Part shown: piece by piece, positions 17,027 to 25,299 of the stretch
How the letters are laid out: every line of letters begins with the position of its first letter
Position numbering within the stretch: position 1 is the stretch's first letter
Source of the DNA: Glycomyces paridis
GTDB lineage: Bacteria; Actinomycetota; Actinomycetes; Mycobacteriales; Micromonosporaceae
NCBI RefSeq assembly: GCF_004912155.1
Contig: NZ_STGX01000011.1
Coordinates: forward strand, 67,640 to 131,639
Reading direction: 5' to 3'
Length of the DNA stretch: 64,000 bases
Notes under the pieces: model-generated
Told to the model about the DNA's origin: nothing
Databases searched by the model: none
The model's input: the letters and a program-made list of their open reading frames with translations, nothing else
Made by a program: the position numbers and the translations under genes

Positions 17027-18533
17027 GCCGGTTTCCGGGGCGGGGCCGCGGGATCGCGTCGGTGTCGCCGGTGCTGTGGCGGCCGGGCACGTGCAGGCGC
17101 AGCACGGCCTCCCCGGCCCAGCCGGGCACCGAGCCGGGGCGCGAGGCGAGCGCCATGGACGCGAACGCGAGCGGCACCGTCCACAGTGCGGGCTGCGCCA
17201 GGAGGATCGAGACGGGGCCCGGCTCCAGGTCGAGGACGGCCGAGGCCAGCGCCGCGCCGGTGGAGGAGCCGGCGCCGATGAGCAGGCCGACGGTGGCGCC
17301 GGTGGCGGTGAGGCCGCGCCACCAGATGCCGAGGGTGAGCAGGGGGCAGAAGGTGGAGGCGGCCACCGCGAAGGCCCAGCCGACCAGGACGTTGATGTCG
17401 ACGTCGGCGGCCGGGAGGGCGAGGGCGACGGCGAGGACGGTGCCGACGACGACTCCCAGGCGCAGCCGCGAGAGCGACCCGCCGAACAGGTCGTGCGAGA
17501 GTCCGCCCGCGAGCGCGAGGAGCAGGCCCGAGGAGGTCGACAGGAAGGCCGCGAACGCGCCTGCGGCGACGAGGGCGGTGAGCACGGCGCCGAGGGTGCC
17601 GGGGACGATCGCGCCCGGCACGAGGACGGGGACGACGTCGGTCTCCTCGGGGTCGGGGGTGACGACGCGGCCGAGGAGCCCGTAGACGACCGGGAAGAGG
17701 TAGAAGAACCCGAGCAGGACGATGACGCTGACGGCGACGCGGCGGGCCGCGCGGGCCCCGGCGACGGTGTGGAAGCGCATGACGACGTGCGGAAGTCCCA
17801 TGGCGCCCAAGGTGGTCGCGACGAGGACGGAGACGGTGGAGAGGAGGGAGTGGCCCGAGCCGTCGAGGTCGAGGAGGGGGCGGGTCCAGCCGGGGTCGGC
17901 GGCGATCGGGTTGAGCGCGGCGTCGCGGCGCTCGGGTCCGGCGAGGGCGAAGAGCGCCACGGCGGGCCCGGCGATGAACGCGAGCTTGACGAGGTAGTGG
18001 AAGGCCTGGACGTAGGTCGCCGAGCGCATCCCGCCGACGGCGATGGTGGAGGAGACCACGAGTCCGGCGCCGACGACGCCGATCCAGTAGGGGATGCCGG
18101 AGACGAGTTCGAGCACGACCCCGGCGGCCTTGAACTGCGGCAGGAGGTACAGCAGCATGATGACGAGGACCACGAGGCCGCACATGCGGCGCAGCCGCGG
18201 CGAGGCGAGCCGGTACTCGGCGAAGTCGGGGACTGTGTAGGCGCCGCTGCGGCGCATCGGGCCCGCGACCAGCGCGGCGACGAGCACGTACCCGGCGGTG
18301 AAGCCCACGGCGTACCACATGGCGCCGACGCCGTTCTTGACGAGCAGCCCGGCGAGGCCGAGGACGGAGGCGGCCGAGACGTACTCGCCGGCGATGGCGA
18401 GGGCGTTCCAGCCGGGGACGATGCTGCGGGAGGCGACGAGGAAGTCGGGTGTGGAGCGCGCGGCGCGGACCCCCCAGACGCCGATGAGGACGCTGGCGAC
18501 GATGACCGCGCCGATGGCGGCGAGGCCGAGCAT
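17001..18533 (-). CDS. Sodium/solute symporter (SSS family, acetate/pyruvate type)
   Basis: A 510-residue carrier with about 13 membrane spans. The SSS landmarks are SIVPGWNALAIAGEYVSAAS near the N-terminus, a GLPHVVMRFHTV loop and AAFLSTSSGLLLALAGGLSHDL, the Na+-site helix. It imports a small carboxylate such as acetate or pyruvate with Na+ or H+. The start overlaps the stop of a two-span small protein (TGATG), mirroring the DUF485-symporter pair at 20.9-22.9 kb. The tail after about residue 470 is short and hydrophilic. It lies downstream of the LytS/LytTR genes, which probably control it. Confidence 0.88.
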   Translation of the reverse strand: MLGLAAIGAVIVASVLIGVWGVRAARSTPDFLVASRSIVPGWNALAIAGEYVSAASVLGLAGLLVKNGVGAMWYAVGFTAGYVLVAALVAGPMRRSGAYTVPDFAEYRLASPRLRRMCGLVVLVIMLLYLLPQFKAAGVVLELVSGIPYWIGVVGAGLVVSSTIAVGGMRSATYVQAFHYLVKLAFIAGPAVALFALAGPERRDAALNPIAADPGWTRPLLDLDGSGHSLLSTVSVLVATTLGAMGLPHVVMRFHTVAGARAARRVAVSVIVLLGFFYLFPVVYGLLGRVVTPDPEETDVVPVLVPGAIVPGTLGAVLTALVAAGAFAAFLSTSSGLLLALAGGLSHDLFGGSLSRLRLGVVVGTVLAVALALPAADVDINVLVGWAFAVAASTFCPLLTLGIWWRGLTATGATVGLLIGAGSSTGAALASAVLDLEPGPVSILLAQPALWTVPLAFASMALASRPGSVPGWAGEAVLRLHVPGRHSTGDTDAIPRPRPGNRLDADRGTG

Positions 18534-18886
18534 CAGGGGCCGTCCCCGTGGTGGGTGTCCTCGATGCGCTCGGCCCGGCGCACGTGGAGCGCGGCCAGGG
18601 CCAGCAGGATCGGGTAGGGCACGAAGAACAGGAGGATCCAGCCGAGGTGGCCGGGGGTGAGGGCGGCGGCGGTGAGGAGCACGGCGAGGGCCGATAGGAG
18701 GGCCCCGGCGGTGGTGACGGCGAGGCGGCGCTGGCGGCGGAGGGCGTTCTCGGCGGCGTCGAGGTCGATGGCCGAGGAGGGCACGGGCGGGCGCCCGGCG
18801 AGGTGGGAGAGGCGGCCCTTGGCGTCGGCGCCGCGGCGCTGGGCGAGGCGGGTCTGGGGGCTGGTGACGCGGACGCGCTGGTTCAC
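18533..18886 (-). CDS. Small two-span membrane protein partner of the symporter
   Basis: A 117-residue protein with a basic N-terminal half and two membrane spans (about 58-75 and 80-98), ending in charged residues. It occupies the place that DUF485 (YjcH-like) proteins hold before ActP-type symporters but has no clear DUF485 signature. The GTG start follows an AAGG that lies inside a hairpin (18886-18915), which could limit its translation. It probably helps assemble or regulate the symporter. Confidence 0.7.
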   Translation of the reverse strand: MNQRVRVTSPQTRLAQRRGADAKGRLSHLAGRPPVPSSAIDLDAAENALRRQRRLAVTTAGALLSALAVLLTAAALTPGHLGWILLFFVPYPILLALAALHVRRAERIEDTHHGDGP

Positions 18887-18935
18887 CGGTGCGCCTTCGC
18901 GAAGGCGCGCACCGGGAGTCGGGGCGCGGGGGCGG

Positions 18936-19703
18936 TCACTGGGTGCGGCCGCCTTCGCGGGCTGCCTGGAGGAGCCGTTCGCGCAGGAGCCGGGAGTGGC
19001 GCCGGCTCACGGGGACCTCGCCGACCTCGGTGACGGCGACGAGGCCGGCGGTGGAGGTGACGCGCAGTTCGGTGACGGCGGCGAGGTTGATGAGGAAGGA
19101 GCGGTGGGCGCGCACGAACCCGGCGGCGTCCCAGACCTCTTCGAGGTAGGTGAGGGACTGGCGCAGCAGGTGGGAGCCGCGTCCGATGTCCTTCTGGGAG
19201 CAGTGGAGGCGCACGTAGTCGCCGTGGGCCTCGGCGTAGGCGATGTCGTCGCGGCGCACGAACACGGTGCGCCCGGCGAGTTCGACCTGGACGACGGCGA
19301 GGTCGTCGGCCTTGTCCCCCACCGGCCGTCCGGTGCGGCGGCGGCCGAGGCGCGCGACGGCCTCGGCGAGCCGTTCGGGGCGGAAGGGTTTGAGGAGGTA
19401 GTCGGCGGCGCCGAGCCCGAAGGCCTCGACGGCGTGGTTGTCATAGGCGGTGACGAACACGATCTCGGGCGGGTCGGAAAGGCGCTTGAGGATGCGGGCG
19501 ACGTCCATGCCGGTGAGGCCGGGCATGGCGATGTCGAGGAACGCCGCGTCGAAGGAGCCGGATCCGAGCAGGCGCACCGCCTCGTCTCCGCCTGCGGCGC
19601 AGCGGACTTCGCCGACACTGGGCAGTTCGGCGAGCTGCCCGGCGAGTTCGGCCCGGGTGGAGGGCTCGTCCTCGACGACGAGGAGGCGCAGTCCGGCACT
19701 CAT
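18936..19703 (-). CDS. LytTR-family response regulator
   Basis: A 255-residue response regulator. The receiver domain (about 5-120) has the acidic pair in LLVVEDEPS, the phospho-acceptor Asp in AAFLDIAMPG (about 55), the Thr of VTAYD and the Lys of LLKPFRPE. The C-terminal LytTR DNA-binding domain (about 145-250) shows the family strands EAHGDYVRLH and FVRAHRSFLINL. The ATG overlaps the kinase stop by four bases (ATGA), so the pair is co-translated. The likely targets are the two flanking symporter modules, as for other LytTR regulators that respond to carboxylates such as pyruvate. Confidence 0.93.
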   Translation of the reverse strand: MSAGLRLLVVEDEPSTRAELAGQLAELPSVGEVRCAAGGDEAVRLLGSGSFDAAFLDIAMPGLTGMDVARILKRLSDPPEIVFVTAYDNHAVEAFGLGAADYLLKPFRPERLAEAVARLGRRRTGRPVGDKADDLAVVQVELAGRTVFVRRDDIAYAEAHGDYVRLHCSQKDIGRGSHLLRQSLTYLEEVWDAAGFVRAHRSFLINLAAVTELRVTSTAGLVAVTEVGEVPVSRRHSRLLRERLLQAAREGGRTQ

Positions 19704-20791
19704 GCGTGCACCCCCCGCGCGTATCTGGGGATGCGGACGGTCGCCTTGGTCCCCGCTCCGGGGGCGGTGTCGAGCCACAGGCCGTACTCGGGGCCGTAGA
19801 CCGCTCGGAGGCGCCGGTCGACGTTGGCGAGCCCGATGCGCCCGCCGCCCGCGTGCTTGCCGGTCAGGATGGCTTTGGCCGCTTCGGGTTCCATGCCCGC
19901 GCCGTCGTCCTCGATCTCGATGACGCACAGGGCGCCCTCGGAGAAGCCGCGCACGGCGATGTGGCCGGTGCCGGGGCGCGACTCGAAGCCGTGGCGGACG
20001 GCGTTCTCCACGATGGGCTGGACGACCAGGAAGGGTATGGGCACGGGCAGGACCTCCGGGGCGATGCGCAGGGTGATGTCGAGTCGGTCGTCGAAGCGGG
20101 CGCGCTGGAGTTCGAGGTAGGTCTGGACGGCCTGGAGCTCGGCGGCGACCGTGGCGAAGTCGCCGGTGCCCGCGAAGGAGTAGCGCAGGTAGTCGGAGAA
20201 GTCGGTGAGCAGCTCGCGGGCCCGCTCGGGGTCGGTGCGGGTGTGGGCACTGATGGCGGCCAGCGCGTTGTGCATGAAGTGCGGGGAGATCTGGGCGCGG
20301 AGGGTGCGCAGGTCGGCGGCGGCGATCCGCTCCCGGGAGCGGTCGAGTTCGGCGTGGTCGAGCGCGGTGGCGACGAGGTGGGCGGCTTCGGCGAGTTCGG
20401 CGTCGCTGACGTCCCCGGCGACGAGGAGGCAGCCGGCGAGGTCGCCGGAGACGACGAGGGGCGCGGCGCGCAGGGGCGGGGCGGTGACCGGTTCGAGGAG
20501 GTCGAGGCTCTCGGTGAGGATGCCCAGGGCCGCTTCGGTGTCGAGGGGTCCGGCGACGGCGAGGAGGCGTTCGCAGTCGGCGAGGGCGACGGCGTCGGCG
20601 GCGAGGAGTCGCGCGAGGCGGCGGGCGGCGGTCTGGGCGCCCTTGTCGGTGAGGCCGTCGGCGAGCGCCTCGCCGATCTGGCGGGACAGTCGCAGGGCGC
20701 TGAGGGTCGCCGCGCTTCCGGAGCGCCGTCGTTGGCGCTGAGGAGTGAGCCTCACCGCGCGAAGGGAGGCCCGGATGCGACCGGGGATCAC
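19700..20791 (-). CDS. LytS-like sensor histidine kinase (soluble)
   Basis: A 363-residue histidine kinase with no membrane span. A GAF-like sensor region (about 35-155) is followed by the phospho-acceptor helix LRAQISPHFMHNAL (His about 170), typical of LytS/YpdA kinases, and an ATPase domain with VENAVRHGFE (N box), EDDGAG (G1) and GGGRIGLANVDRRL (G2). A cytoplasmic sensor implies an internal signal or one delivered through a transporter. It is the first gene of an operon with the LytTR regulator. Confidence 0.92.
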   Translation of the reverse strand: MIPGRIRASLRAVRLTPQRQRRRSGSAATLSALRLSRQIGEALADGLTDKGAQTAARRLARLLAADAVALADCERLLAVAGPLDTEAALGILTESLDLLEPVTAPPLRAAPLVVSGDLAGCLLVAGDVSDAELAEAAHLVATALDHAELDRSRERIAAADLRTLRAQISPHFMHNALAAISAHTRTDPERARELLTDFSDYLRYSFAGTGDFATVAAELQAVQTYLELQRARFDDRLDITLRIAPEVLPVPIPFLVVQPIVENAVRHGFESRPGTGHIAVRGFSEGALCVIEIEDDGAGMEPEAAKAILTGKHAGGGRIGLANVDRRLRAVYGPEYGLWLDTAPGAGTKATVRIPRYARGVHA

Positions 20792-20818
20792 CCCTTCACT
20801 GTAACGTGGCGCACATTC

Positions 20819-20854
20819 GGGGGCGGGGAGGGCCGGTCGGCCTTCCCCGCCCCC
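20819..20854 (-). terminator. Terminator of the ActP-type symporter operon
   Basis: A 16-bp stem with one G-U pair (20819-20834 with 20839-20854) and a GGTC loop, 6 bases past the symporter stop. Confidence 0.8.
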
Positions 20855-20860
20855 TGGGCC

Positions 20861-22540
20861 TCAGTGATTCACGGCCCGCTCAGAGCCGGCTCCGGTGAGC
20901 GCCCGGACCTGGAGGGTCGCGAACTTCTCGGAGTCGGACTCGTCGCTCGTCAGCGTGCCGACGACGGCGCACAGGAGACCGAGCGGGATGGAGACCAGGC
21001 CCGGGTTCGACATCGGGAACCATGCGATGTCGACCCCTTCGCCGAGCAGCGAGTTCTCGGCCCCGGAGAAGACCGGGGAGAAGACGACGAGGGTCAGGGA
21101 GGCGATGAGCCCGCCGTAGATGCCCCACAGCGCGCCGCTGGTGTTGAACCGCTTCCAGAACAGGCTCAGCAGCAGCGTCGGCAGGTTCGCCGAGGCCGCC
21201 ACCGCGAAGGCGAGGCCCACCAGGAAGGCGACGTTGAGGTTCTGGGCGAAGATCGCCAGGACGATCGCGACGACGCCGATGCCGATCGAGGCGAGCTTGG
21301 CGAAGCCGACCTCTTGGCGCTCGGAGGCCTGCCCGCGCCGGAGGACGCTGTTGTACAGGTCGTGCGCGAGCGACGAGGACGAGGCGATGACCAGGCCCGA
21401 CACGGTCGACAGGATGGCCGCGAAGGCCGCCGAGGCGATGACCGCGAGCATGACCGACCCGAGGGTCGACCCGCCCACGTCACCGCCGACCACTTCCGCC
21501 AGTTGCGGCGCGGCGGTGTTCCCGGCCTTGTCCTGCGCGGTGATGGCCTCGTAGCCCACGATAGCGGCGGCGCCGAAGCCGAGCACGAGCGTCATCAGGT
21601 AGAAGGCGCCGATCAGGCCGATGCCCCAGTTGATGGACTTGCGGGCGACGCGGGCGTCGGGGACGGTGTAGAAGCGGATGAGCACGTGCGGGAGGCCGGC
21701 GGTGCCGAGCACCAAGGCGATGCCGAGGCTGAGGAGGTCGAGCTTGTTCCACATGGTCTGGACCGCGTCGCCGGGTACCTCGACGCCGTACCGCAGGCCC
21801 GGTTCGAGGAACGCCGCGCCCTGGCCCGAGGCGGTGGCCGCGTCCTCCAGGAGGTTCGAGACGTTGAAGCCGTACTGGCCGAGGACCATGATCGTCAGGA
21901 CGGCCGCGCCGCCGACGAGCACGCAGGCCTGGAAGATCTGGACCCAGGTGTTGCCCTTCATGCCGCCCAGGGCGACGTAGAGGGTCATGATGAGGCCGAC
22001 GAAGACGATGCCGACGATCTTGGCGGTCGCGGCGTCCATGCCGAGGAAGGTCTCGCCCTCCTTGATGCCGAGCAGGAGCGCGATGAGCGCGCCCGCGCCG
22101 ACCATCTGCGCGAGCAGGTAGAAGATCGAGACGCTCAGGGTGGAGACGGCGGCGGCGGTGCGGACCGGGCGCTGGCGCATCCGAAACGAGAGCACGTCGG
22201 CCATCGTGAACCGGCCGGTGTTGCGGAGCATCTCGGCGACGAGGAGCAGCGCGACGAGCCAGGCGACGAGGAAGCCGATCGAGTAGAGGAACCCGTCGTA
22301 GCCGAACAGGGCGATCGTCCCGGCGATGCCGAGGAACGAGGCGGCCGACATGTAGTCGGAGGCGATCGCGAAGCCGTTCTGCCACGCCGAGAAGCCGCGC
22401 CCGCCGGAGTGGAAGTCGGTGGCGGTGCGGGTGTAGCGGTGCCCCCAGATGGTGATGCCGATGGTGACGGCGACCGTGGCGAGGAACAGCACCATGGTGA
22501 GGGTGCGGCCGGAGCCTTCGGCCTGGGCGAGGATGTCCAT
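20861..22540 (-). CDS. Cation/acetate symporter (ActP-like, SSS family)
   Basis: A 559-residue symporter with about 13-14 spans. ActP-type signatures are FSAWQNGFAIASDYMSAASF, MVGAGALIALL, GTAGLPHVLIRFYTVPDA and the Na+-site helix AAILSTVSGLVIASSSSLAHDL. It imports acetate and related monocarboxylates. The ATG overlaps the DUF485 stop (TGATG), the standard DUF485-ActP order. A much longer minus-strand frame to 23209 is not the true gene. It has its own terminator, so it is separate from the LytS/LytTR operon that follows. Confidence 0.95.
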   Translation of the reverse strand: MDILAQAEGSGRTLTMVLFLATVAVTIGITIWGHRYTRTATDFHSGGRGFSAWQNGFAIASDYMSAASFLGIAGTIALFGYDGFLYSIGFLVAWLVALLLVAEMLRNTGRFTMADVLSFRMRQRPVRTAAAVSTLSVSIFYLLAQMVGAGALIALLLGIKEGETFLGMDAATAKIVGIVFVGLIMTLYVALGGMKGNTWVQIFQACVLVGGAAVLTIMVLGQYGFNVSNLLEDAATASGQGAAFLEPGLRYGVEVPGDAVQTMWNKLDLLSLGIALVLGTAGLPHVLIRFYTVPDARVARKSINWGIGLIGAFYLMTLVLGFGAAAIVGYEAITAQDKAGNTAAPQLAEVVGGDVGGSTLGSVMLAVIASAAFAAILSTVSGLVIASSSSLAHDLYNSVLRRGQASERQEVGFAKLASIGIGVVAIVLAIFAQNLNVAFLVGLAFAVAASANLPTLLLSLFWKRFNTSGALWGIYGGLIASLTLVVFSPVFSGAENSLLGEGVDIAWFPMSNPGLVSIPLGLLCAVVGTLTSDESDSEKFATLQVRALTGAGSERAVNH

Positions 22541-22896
22541 CAGCGGTCCTCTCCGTAGTGGACGGCGTCGTGGAGCTCGATCGCCTTGGGGTCGAAGTTG
22601 CGGGAGGCGTAGCGGGAGTAGCCCCACGCGATGCCGAAGGTGGAGAGGAACTGCCCCAGGCCGAGGAGGAGGGCGACGTTGACGTTGCCGAAGACCACGG
22701 TGCCCATGAAGTCGCGGGCGTAGGCCGAGAGCAGGACGTAGAGGAGGTACCAGGCGAGGAAGCCGAAGGTGGCGGGGACGATGAATCGGAACAGGGTGCG
22801 TTTGAGTTCGGCGAACCGCGGGTCGTCGTGCATGGCGGCGATGTCCGCCTCGCTGACCTCGGGGGGTGGACCGTCGGCGTCGGGACTGGTGGTCAT
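22540..22896 (-). CDS. DUF485 membrane protein (YjcH-like) of the acetate symporter
   Basis: A 118-residue protein with two spans (about 40-60 and 75-97) and the DUF485 features: a soluble N-terminal stretch DPRFAELKRTLFRF, then FLAWYLLYVLLSAYA, and YSRYASRNFDP after the second span. It is the conserved partner of ActP symporters. The stop overlaps the symporter start. GAAGG occurs near the ATG. Confidence 0.92.
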   Translation of the reverse strand: MTTSPDADGPPPEVSEADIAAMHDDPRFAELKRTLFRFIVPATFGFLAWYLLYVLLSAYARDFMGTVVFGNVNVALLLGLGQFLSTFGIAWGYSRYASRNFDPKAIELHDAVHYGEDR

Positions 22897-23232
22897 CGGG
22901 CCTTCCTCCTTGCTGGGCTGTTGCTGGGCTGCGCCCGGTCCCGGTCGCGTCGGCGCCGTGCGGGCCGGGCCGACGCGGAACCGGGTTTGTCAAGGAACCT
23001 ATGAGCCTCAGGAGGCAGTGAGAAGCATCGATGTGACGTGGGTCGCCGGATCGCCGTCCTCCTGCGACGAGGCTGCGACGGGGCGTCGCCGAACGGTCGG
23101 CGAGCGGTCTGTGAACGGCGCGAACGAAAGGGCGCCTCACGGCCGATGAATCCGCGCCGCCCGTCTCGTCTGCATAGGGAAGAGGACCGAGGGCGGGCCG
23201 CGCGAGCACCCGTCGGCTGAGAGGACCCGCCG
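22897..23232. other. Divergent promoter region, DUF485-symporter and VOC genes
   Basis: 336 bases without a gene. On the minus strand there is a TTGACA (22993-22988) but no -10 at the right distance. A 12-bp inverted repeat, GCCTCAGGAGGC (23005-23016), lies beside it. No CRP-like or clear LytTR repeat was found. Confidence 0.4.
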
Positions 23233-23652
23233 ATGGCGACCAAGATGATCTTCCTGAACCTGCCCGTCGCGGACCTGGGCCGGGCCAAGGGGTTCTACGA
23301 GGCCCTGGGTTGGGCCGTCAACCCCGACTTCACCGACGAGAACGCCGCCTGCGTCGTCGTGGACGACAACATCTGCCTCATGCTCCTCGTCAAGGACTTC
23401 TACACGACCTTCTCCGAACGGCCCGTCGCCGACACCGTCGCCTACTCCTCGGCCGCCTACGCCCTGGCCCTCCGCACCCGCGAAGAGGTCGACGACCTCA
23501 CCGAGGCCGCCCTCAAAGCCGGCGGCGCCGAAGAGGACGCCCGCAACGACCGCCGCGTCCAAGAAGCCGAAGTAGGCATGTACGGCCGCACCTTCCTCGA
23601 CCCCGACGGCCACCAATGGGAGCCCTTCTTCATGCCCTACCCCCAGTCCTGA
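23233..23652 (+). CDS. VOC-family (glyoxalase-like) protein
   Basis: A 139-residue protein of the vicinal oxygen chelate fold, with two beta-alpha-beta-beta-beta modules: FLNLPVADLGRAKGFYEALG at the start and FLDPDGHQWEPFFM at the end. This subgroup (glyoxalase/bleomycin-resistance-like, PhnB-like) includes many proteins of unknown substrate, and the metal-ligand set is not complete enough to assign an enzyme. GAGGAC lies before the ATG. It is monocistronic, with a 15-bp terminator after it. Confidence 0.88.
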   Translation: MATKMIFLNLPVADLGRAKGFYEALGWAVNPDFTDENAACVVVDDNICLMLLVKDFYTTFSERPVADTVAYSSAAYALALRTREEVDDLTEAALKAGGAEEDARNDRRVQEAEVGMYGRTFLDPDGHQWEPFFMPYPQS

Positions 23653-23666
23653 CCCCCGGAAACCCC

Positions 23667-23701
23667 GAAGGGCCGCCCCGCTTCACGCGGGGCGGCCCTT
23701 C
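23667..23701. terminator. Bidirectional hairpin after the VOC gene
   Basis: A perfect 15-bp stem (23667-23681 with 23687-23701) and a 5-base loop, between the VOC stop and the stop of the convergent proline-rich gene. Confidence 0.85.
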
Positions 23702-23708
23702 GCCACCG

Positions 23709-24008
23709 TCAGCCCGGCGGCTGCGGCGGTTGGTTGGGCGGCGGACTTTCGGGAGGCGGCGGAGCCGCGCCGGGCTGCGGCGGTCGGCCGGGCCACTGCT
23801 GCGCACCGGGCGGGTACATCGGCGGCGGGTACGGGTACTGCCGCTTCCTGCCCGCGTGCACGGCGACCAGCACGATCGTGAGCACGACCGCGGCCACCAC
23901 CGCGACGGCGCAGAGCAGCACAAGCAGATGCCAGGGTTTCAAGGCGCCCAAGTCGAGACCTCCGTTCGGGAGGTCGCTCTGGGAGGGGGTGTCGGGCAAT
24001 TCCTCCAA
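23709..24008 (-). CDS. Small single-span protein with proline-rich tail, TTG start
   Basis: A 99-residue protein with one membrane span (about 27-50), then a basic RKRQ anchor and a tail in which about half the residues are proline, with YPYPPPMYPP and PPPPESPPPN blocks. The start is TTG, with GGAGG 7 bases upstream. No family assignment. Short proline-rich tails of this kind often bind partners at the membrane. It sits downstream of the PD-(D/E)XK-like gene with a 127-base gap. Confidence 0.7.
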   Translation of the reverse strand: MEELPDTPSQSDLPNGGLDLGALKPWHLLVLLCAVAVVAAVVLTIVLVAVHAGRKRQYPYPPPMYPPGAQQWPGRPPQPGAAPPPPESPPPNQPPQPPG

Positions 24009-24135
24009 ATCGGATCCTCCAAAGGGGGACGGCGAAACTCAACCCCCATCATCCCAGCCCCGCACCCGAACCGACTCCCCCGAGCAGCCCGCCCCGCCCG
24101 CCACCGGGGCGTCACTCCATCGACGGAAGGCCTGC

Positions 24136-25143
24136 TCAGTCCTCGAACAACTCCTCGACGCGGTCGACCACGACCACCCGCTGCGTCCAAGCCGCCAACA
24201 CCTCGGGGTCCTCGCACGACTCGATCCGAGACACCGCGTTGTAGTCGGTCTGGATCGAACGGGCCGCCAGCAGACCGATGAGACCGGCCCTCTGGCGCCT
24301 GAGCTCTTCGCGGCGACCTTGTTCAAGTCCGCGCTCAAGACCCTGTTCGAGACCCTGTTCGAGACCCTCCGCGAGGGCGTCCTCCCTGCCCTCGCCGGCC
24401 ATCCGGGCCTTCGTCCGGCGCCACCACTCGGGTTCGGCCTCCCGGTTCATCGTCTCCTCCATGACCACTGTGAACTCCTCGCCCTTGAGCTTGCTGAGAT
24501 AGTAGGCGTAATCCTCCGCCAACGTGGGACTCGTCGTTTCCAGTCCTTCCTTGAGCACCGCCATGAGCTTCGACAGCTCCCCCGCATCCCGCGGCATCCG
24601 CCGCATCACCATCGTCATGACCTGGAGTTGCAGGCTCCTGCCGAACGCCTCCGGATCGTCGATCGGCGCCAGGTCCGAGGGACCGATCGCCATCGGCGTC
24701 ACGACGCTGTGCGCGCCGAGCCAGAGCCCTTCGCGATACCTCGAAGCGAGCGCATCGGTCCGGCAGATCATCACCAGCTCGGCCGGCAGCCCGTAGTCCT
24801 CGTGGACACGGGCGACATAACCGGGCAGCCGGAGCGCCTTGTCGTCCTTCCAGACCGACTGCACCTCGCAGAGAACCATCATCGCCGAATCGTCCTCGAA
24901 TCCGAGCCTGACGACACGGTCCGCGCGTCGCTCCTTGAGGATCGGGGCACCGATCGACTCGGCCCGCGTGGACGCTCCGACGAGCAGCTCGCTTCTCACC
25001 GGGCTCCCGCGCACTCCACTGTGATGCCAGGCGTCGGTGCACACGGGCACCGCTCGTTCGCGCCCGATCTCGAACAGCTCCCACGAGACCCCCGGCTCGT
25101 CCATGATCAGCTTGGCGATCACCTCATGCCAGTCACCTGCCAC
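24136..25143 (-). CDS. Rpn-like PD-(D/E)XK protein with GLEQG repeats
   Basis: The GTG at 25143 (AAGGGAG 6 bases upstream) gives 335 residues; an ATG at 25185 lacks a ribosome site. The N-terminal half has a nuclease-like core with RADRVVRLGFE and MVLCEVQSVWKDDK, in which the usual E-x-K is E-x-Q. The C-terminal part has a helix with the GLEQGLEQGLERGLEQG repeat. This pairing of a PD-(D/E)XK-type core with repeated Gly-Leu-Glu units is seen in Rpn/transposase-like families. Whether it cuts DNA is unclear because of the Lys-to-Gln change. No terminal repeats surround it, so it is not evidently mobile. Confidence 0.6.
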   Translation of the reverse strand: MAGDWHEVIAKLIMDEPGVSWELFEIGRERAVPVCTDAWHHSGVRGSPVRSELLVGASTRAESIGAPILKERRADRVVRLGFEDDSAMMVLCEVQSVWKDDKALRLPGYVARVHEDYGLPAELVMICRTDALASRYREGLWLGAHSVVTPMAIGPSDLAPIDDPEAFGRSLQLQVMTMVMRRMPRDAGELSKLMAVLKEGLETTSPTLAEDYAYYLSKLKGEEFTVVMEETMNREAEPEWWRRTKARMAGEGREDALAEGLEQGLEQGLERGLEQGRREELRRQRAGLIGLLAARSIQTDYNAVSRIESCEDPEVLAAWTQRVVVVDRVEELFED

Positions 25144-25256
25144 GTGCGACTCCCTTCTTTCGTCCGACTCGCACATCAGTTCCAACGAGGGGATGAGAGA
25201 AGGGAAACGGGCTCATGGTGTGGATCACAGATCGGGAGTCGGGCTCGGGAATGGGC

Positions 25257-25285
25257 GGGGCCCGGCGCCTTCGGCGCCGGGCCCC
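25257..25285 (-). terminator. Terminator of the ECF sigma factor gene
   Basis: A perfect 13-bp stem (25257-25269 with 25273-25285) with a three-base loop, 15 bases past the stop. Confidence 0.8.
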
Positions 25286-25299
25286 AAGGGGGCGTTTGG

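Noticed and set aside
24136-25143. Insertion sequence or transposon
   Set aside because: The Rpn/PDDEXK-like gene has no terminal inverted repeats or target-site duplication in the flanks.
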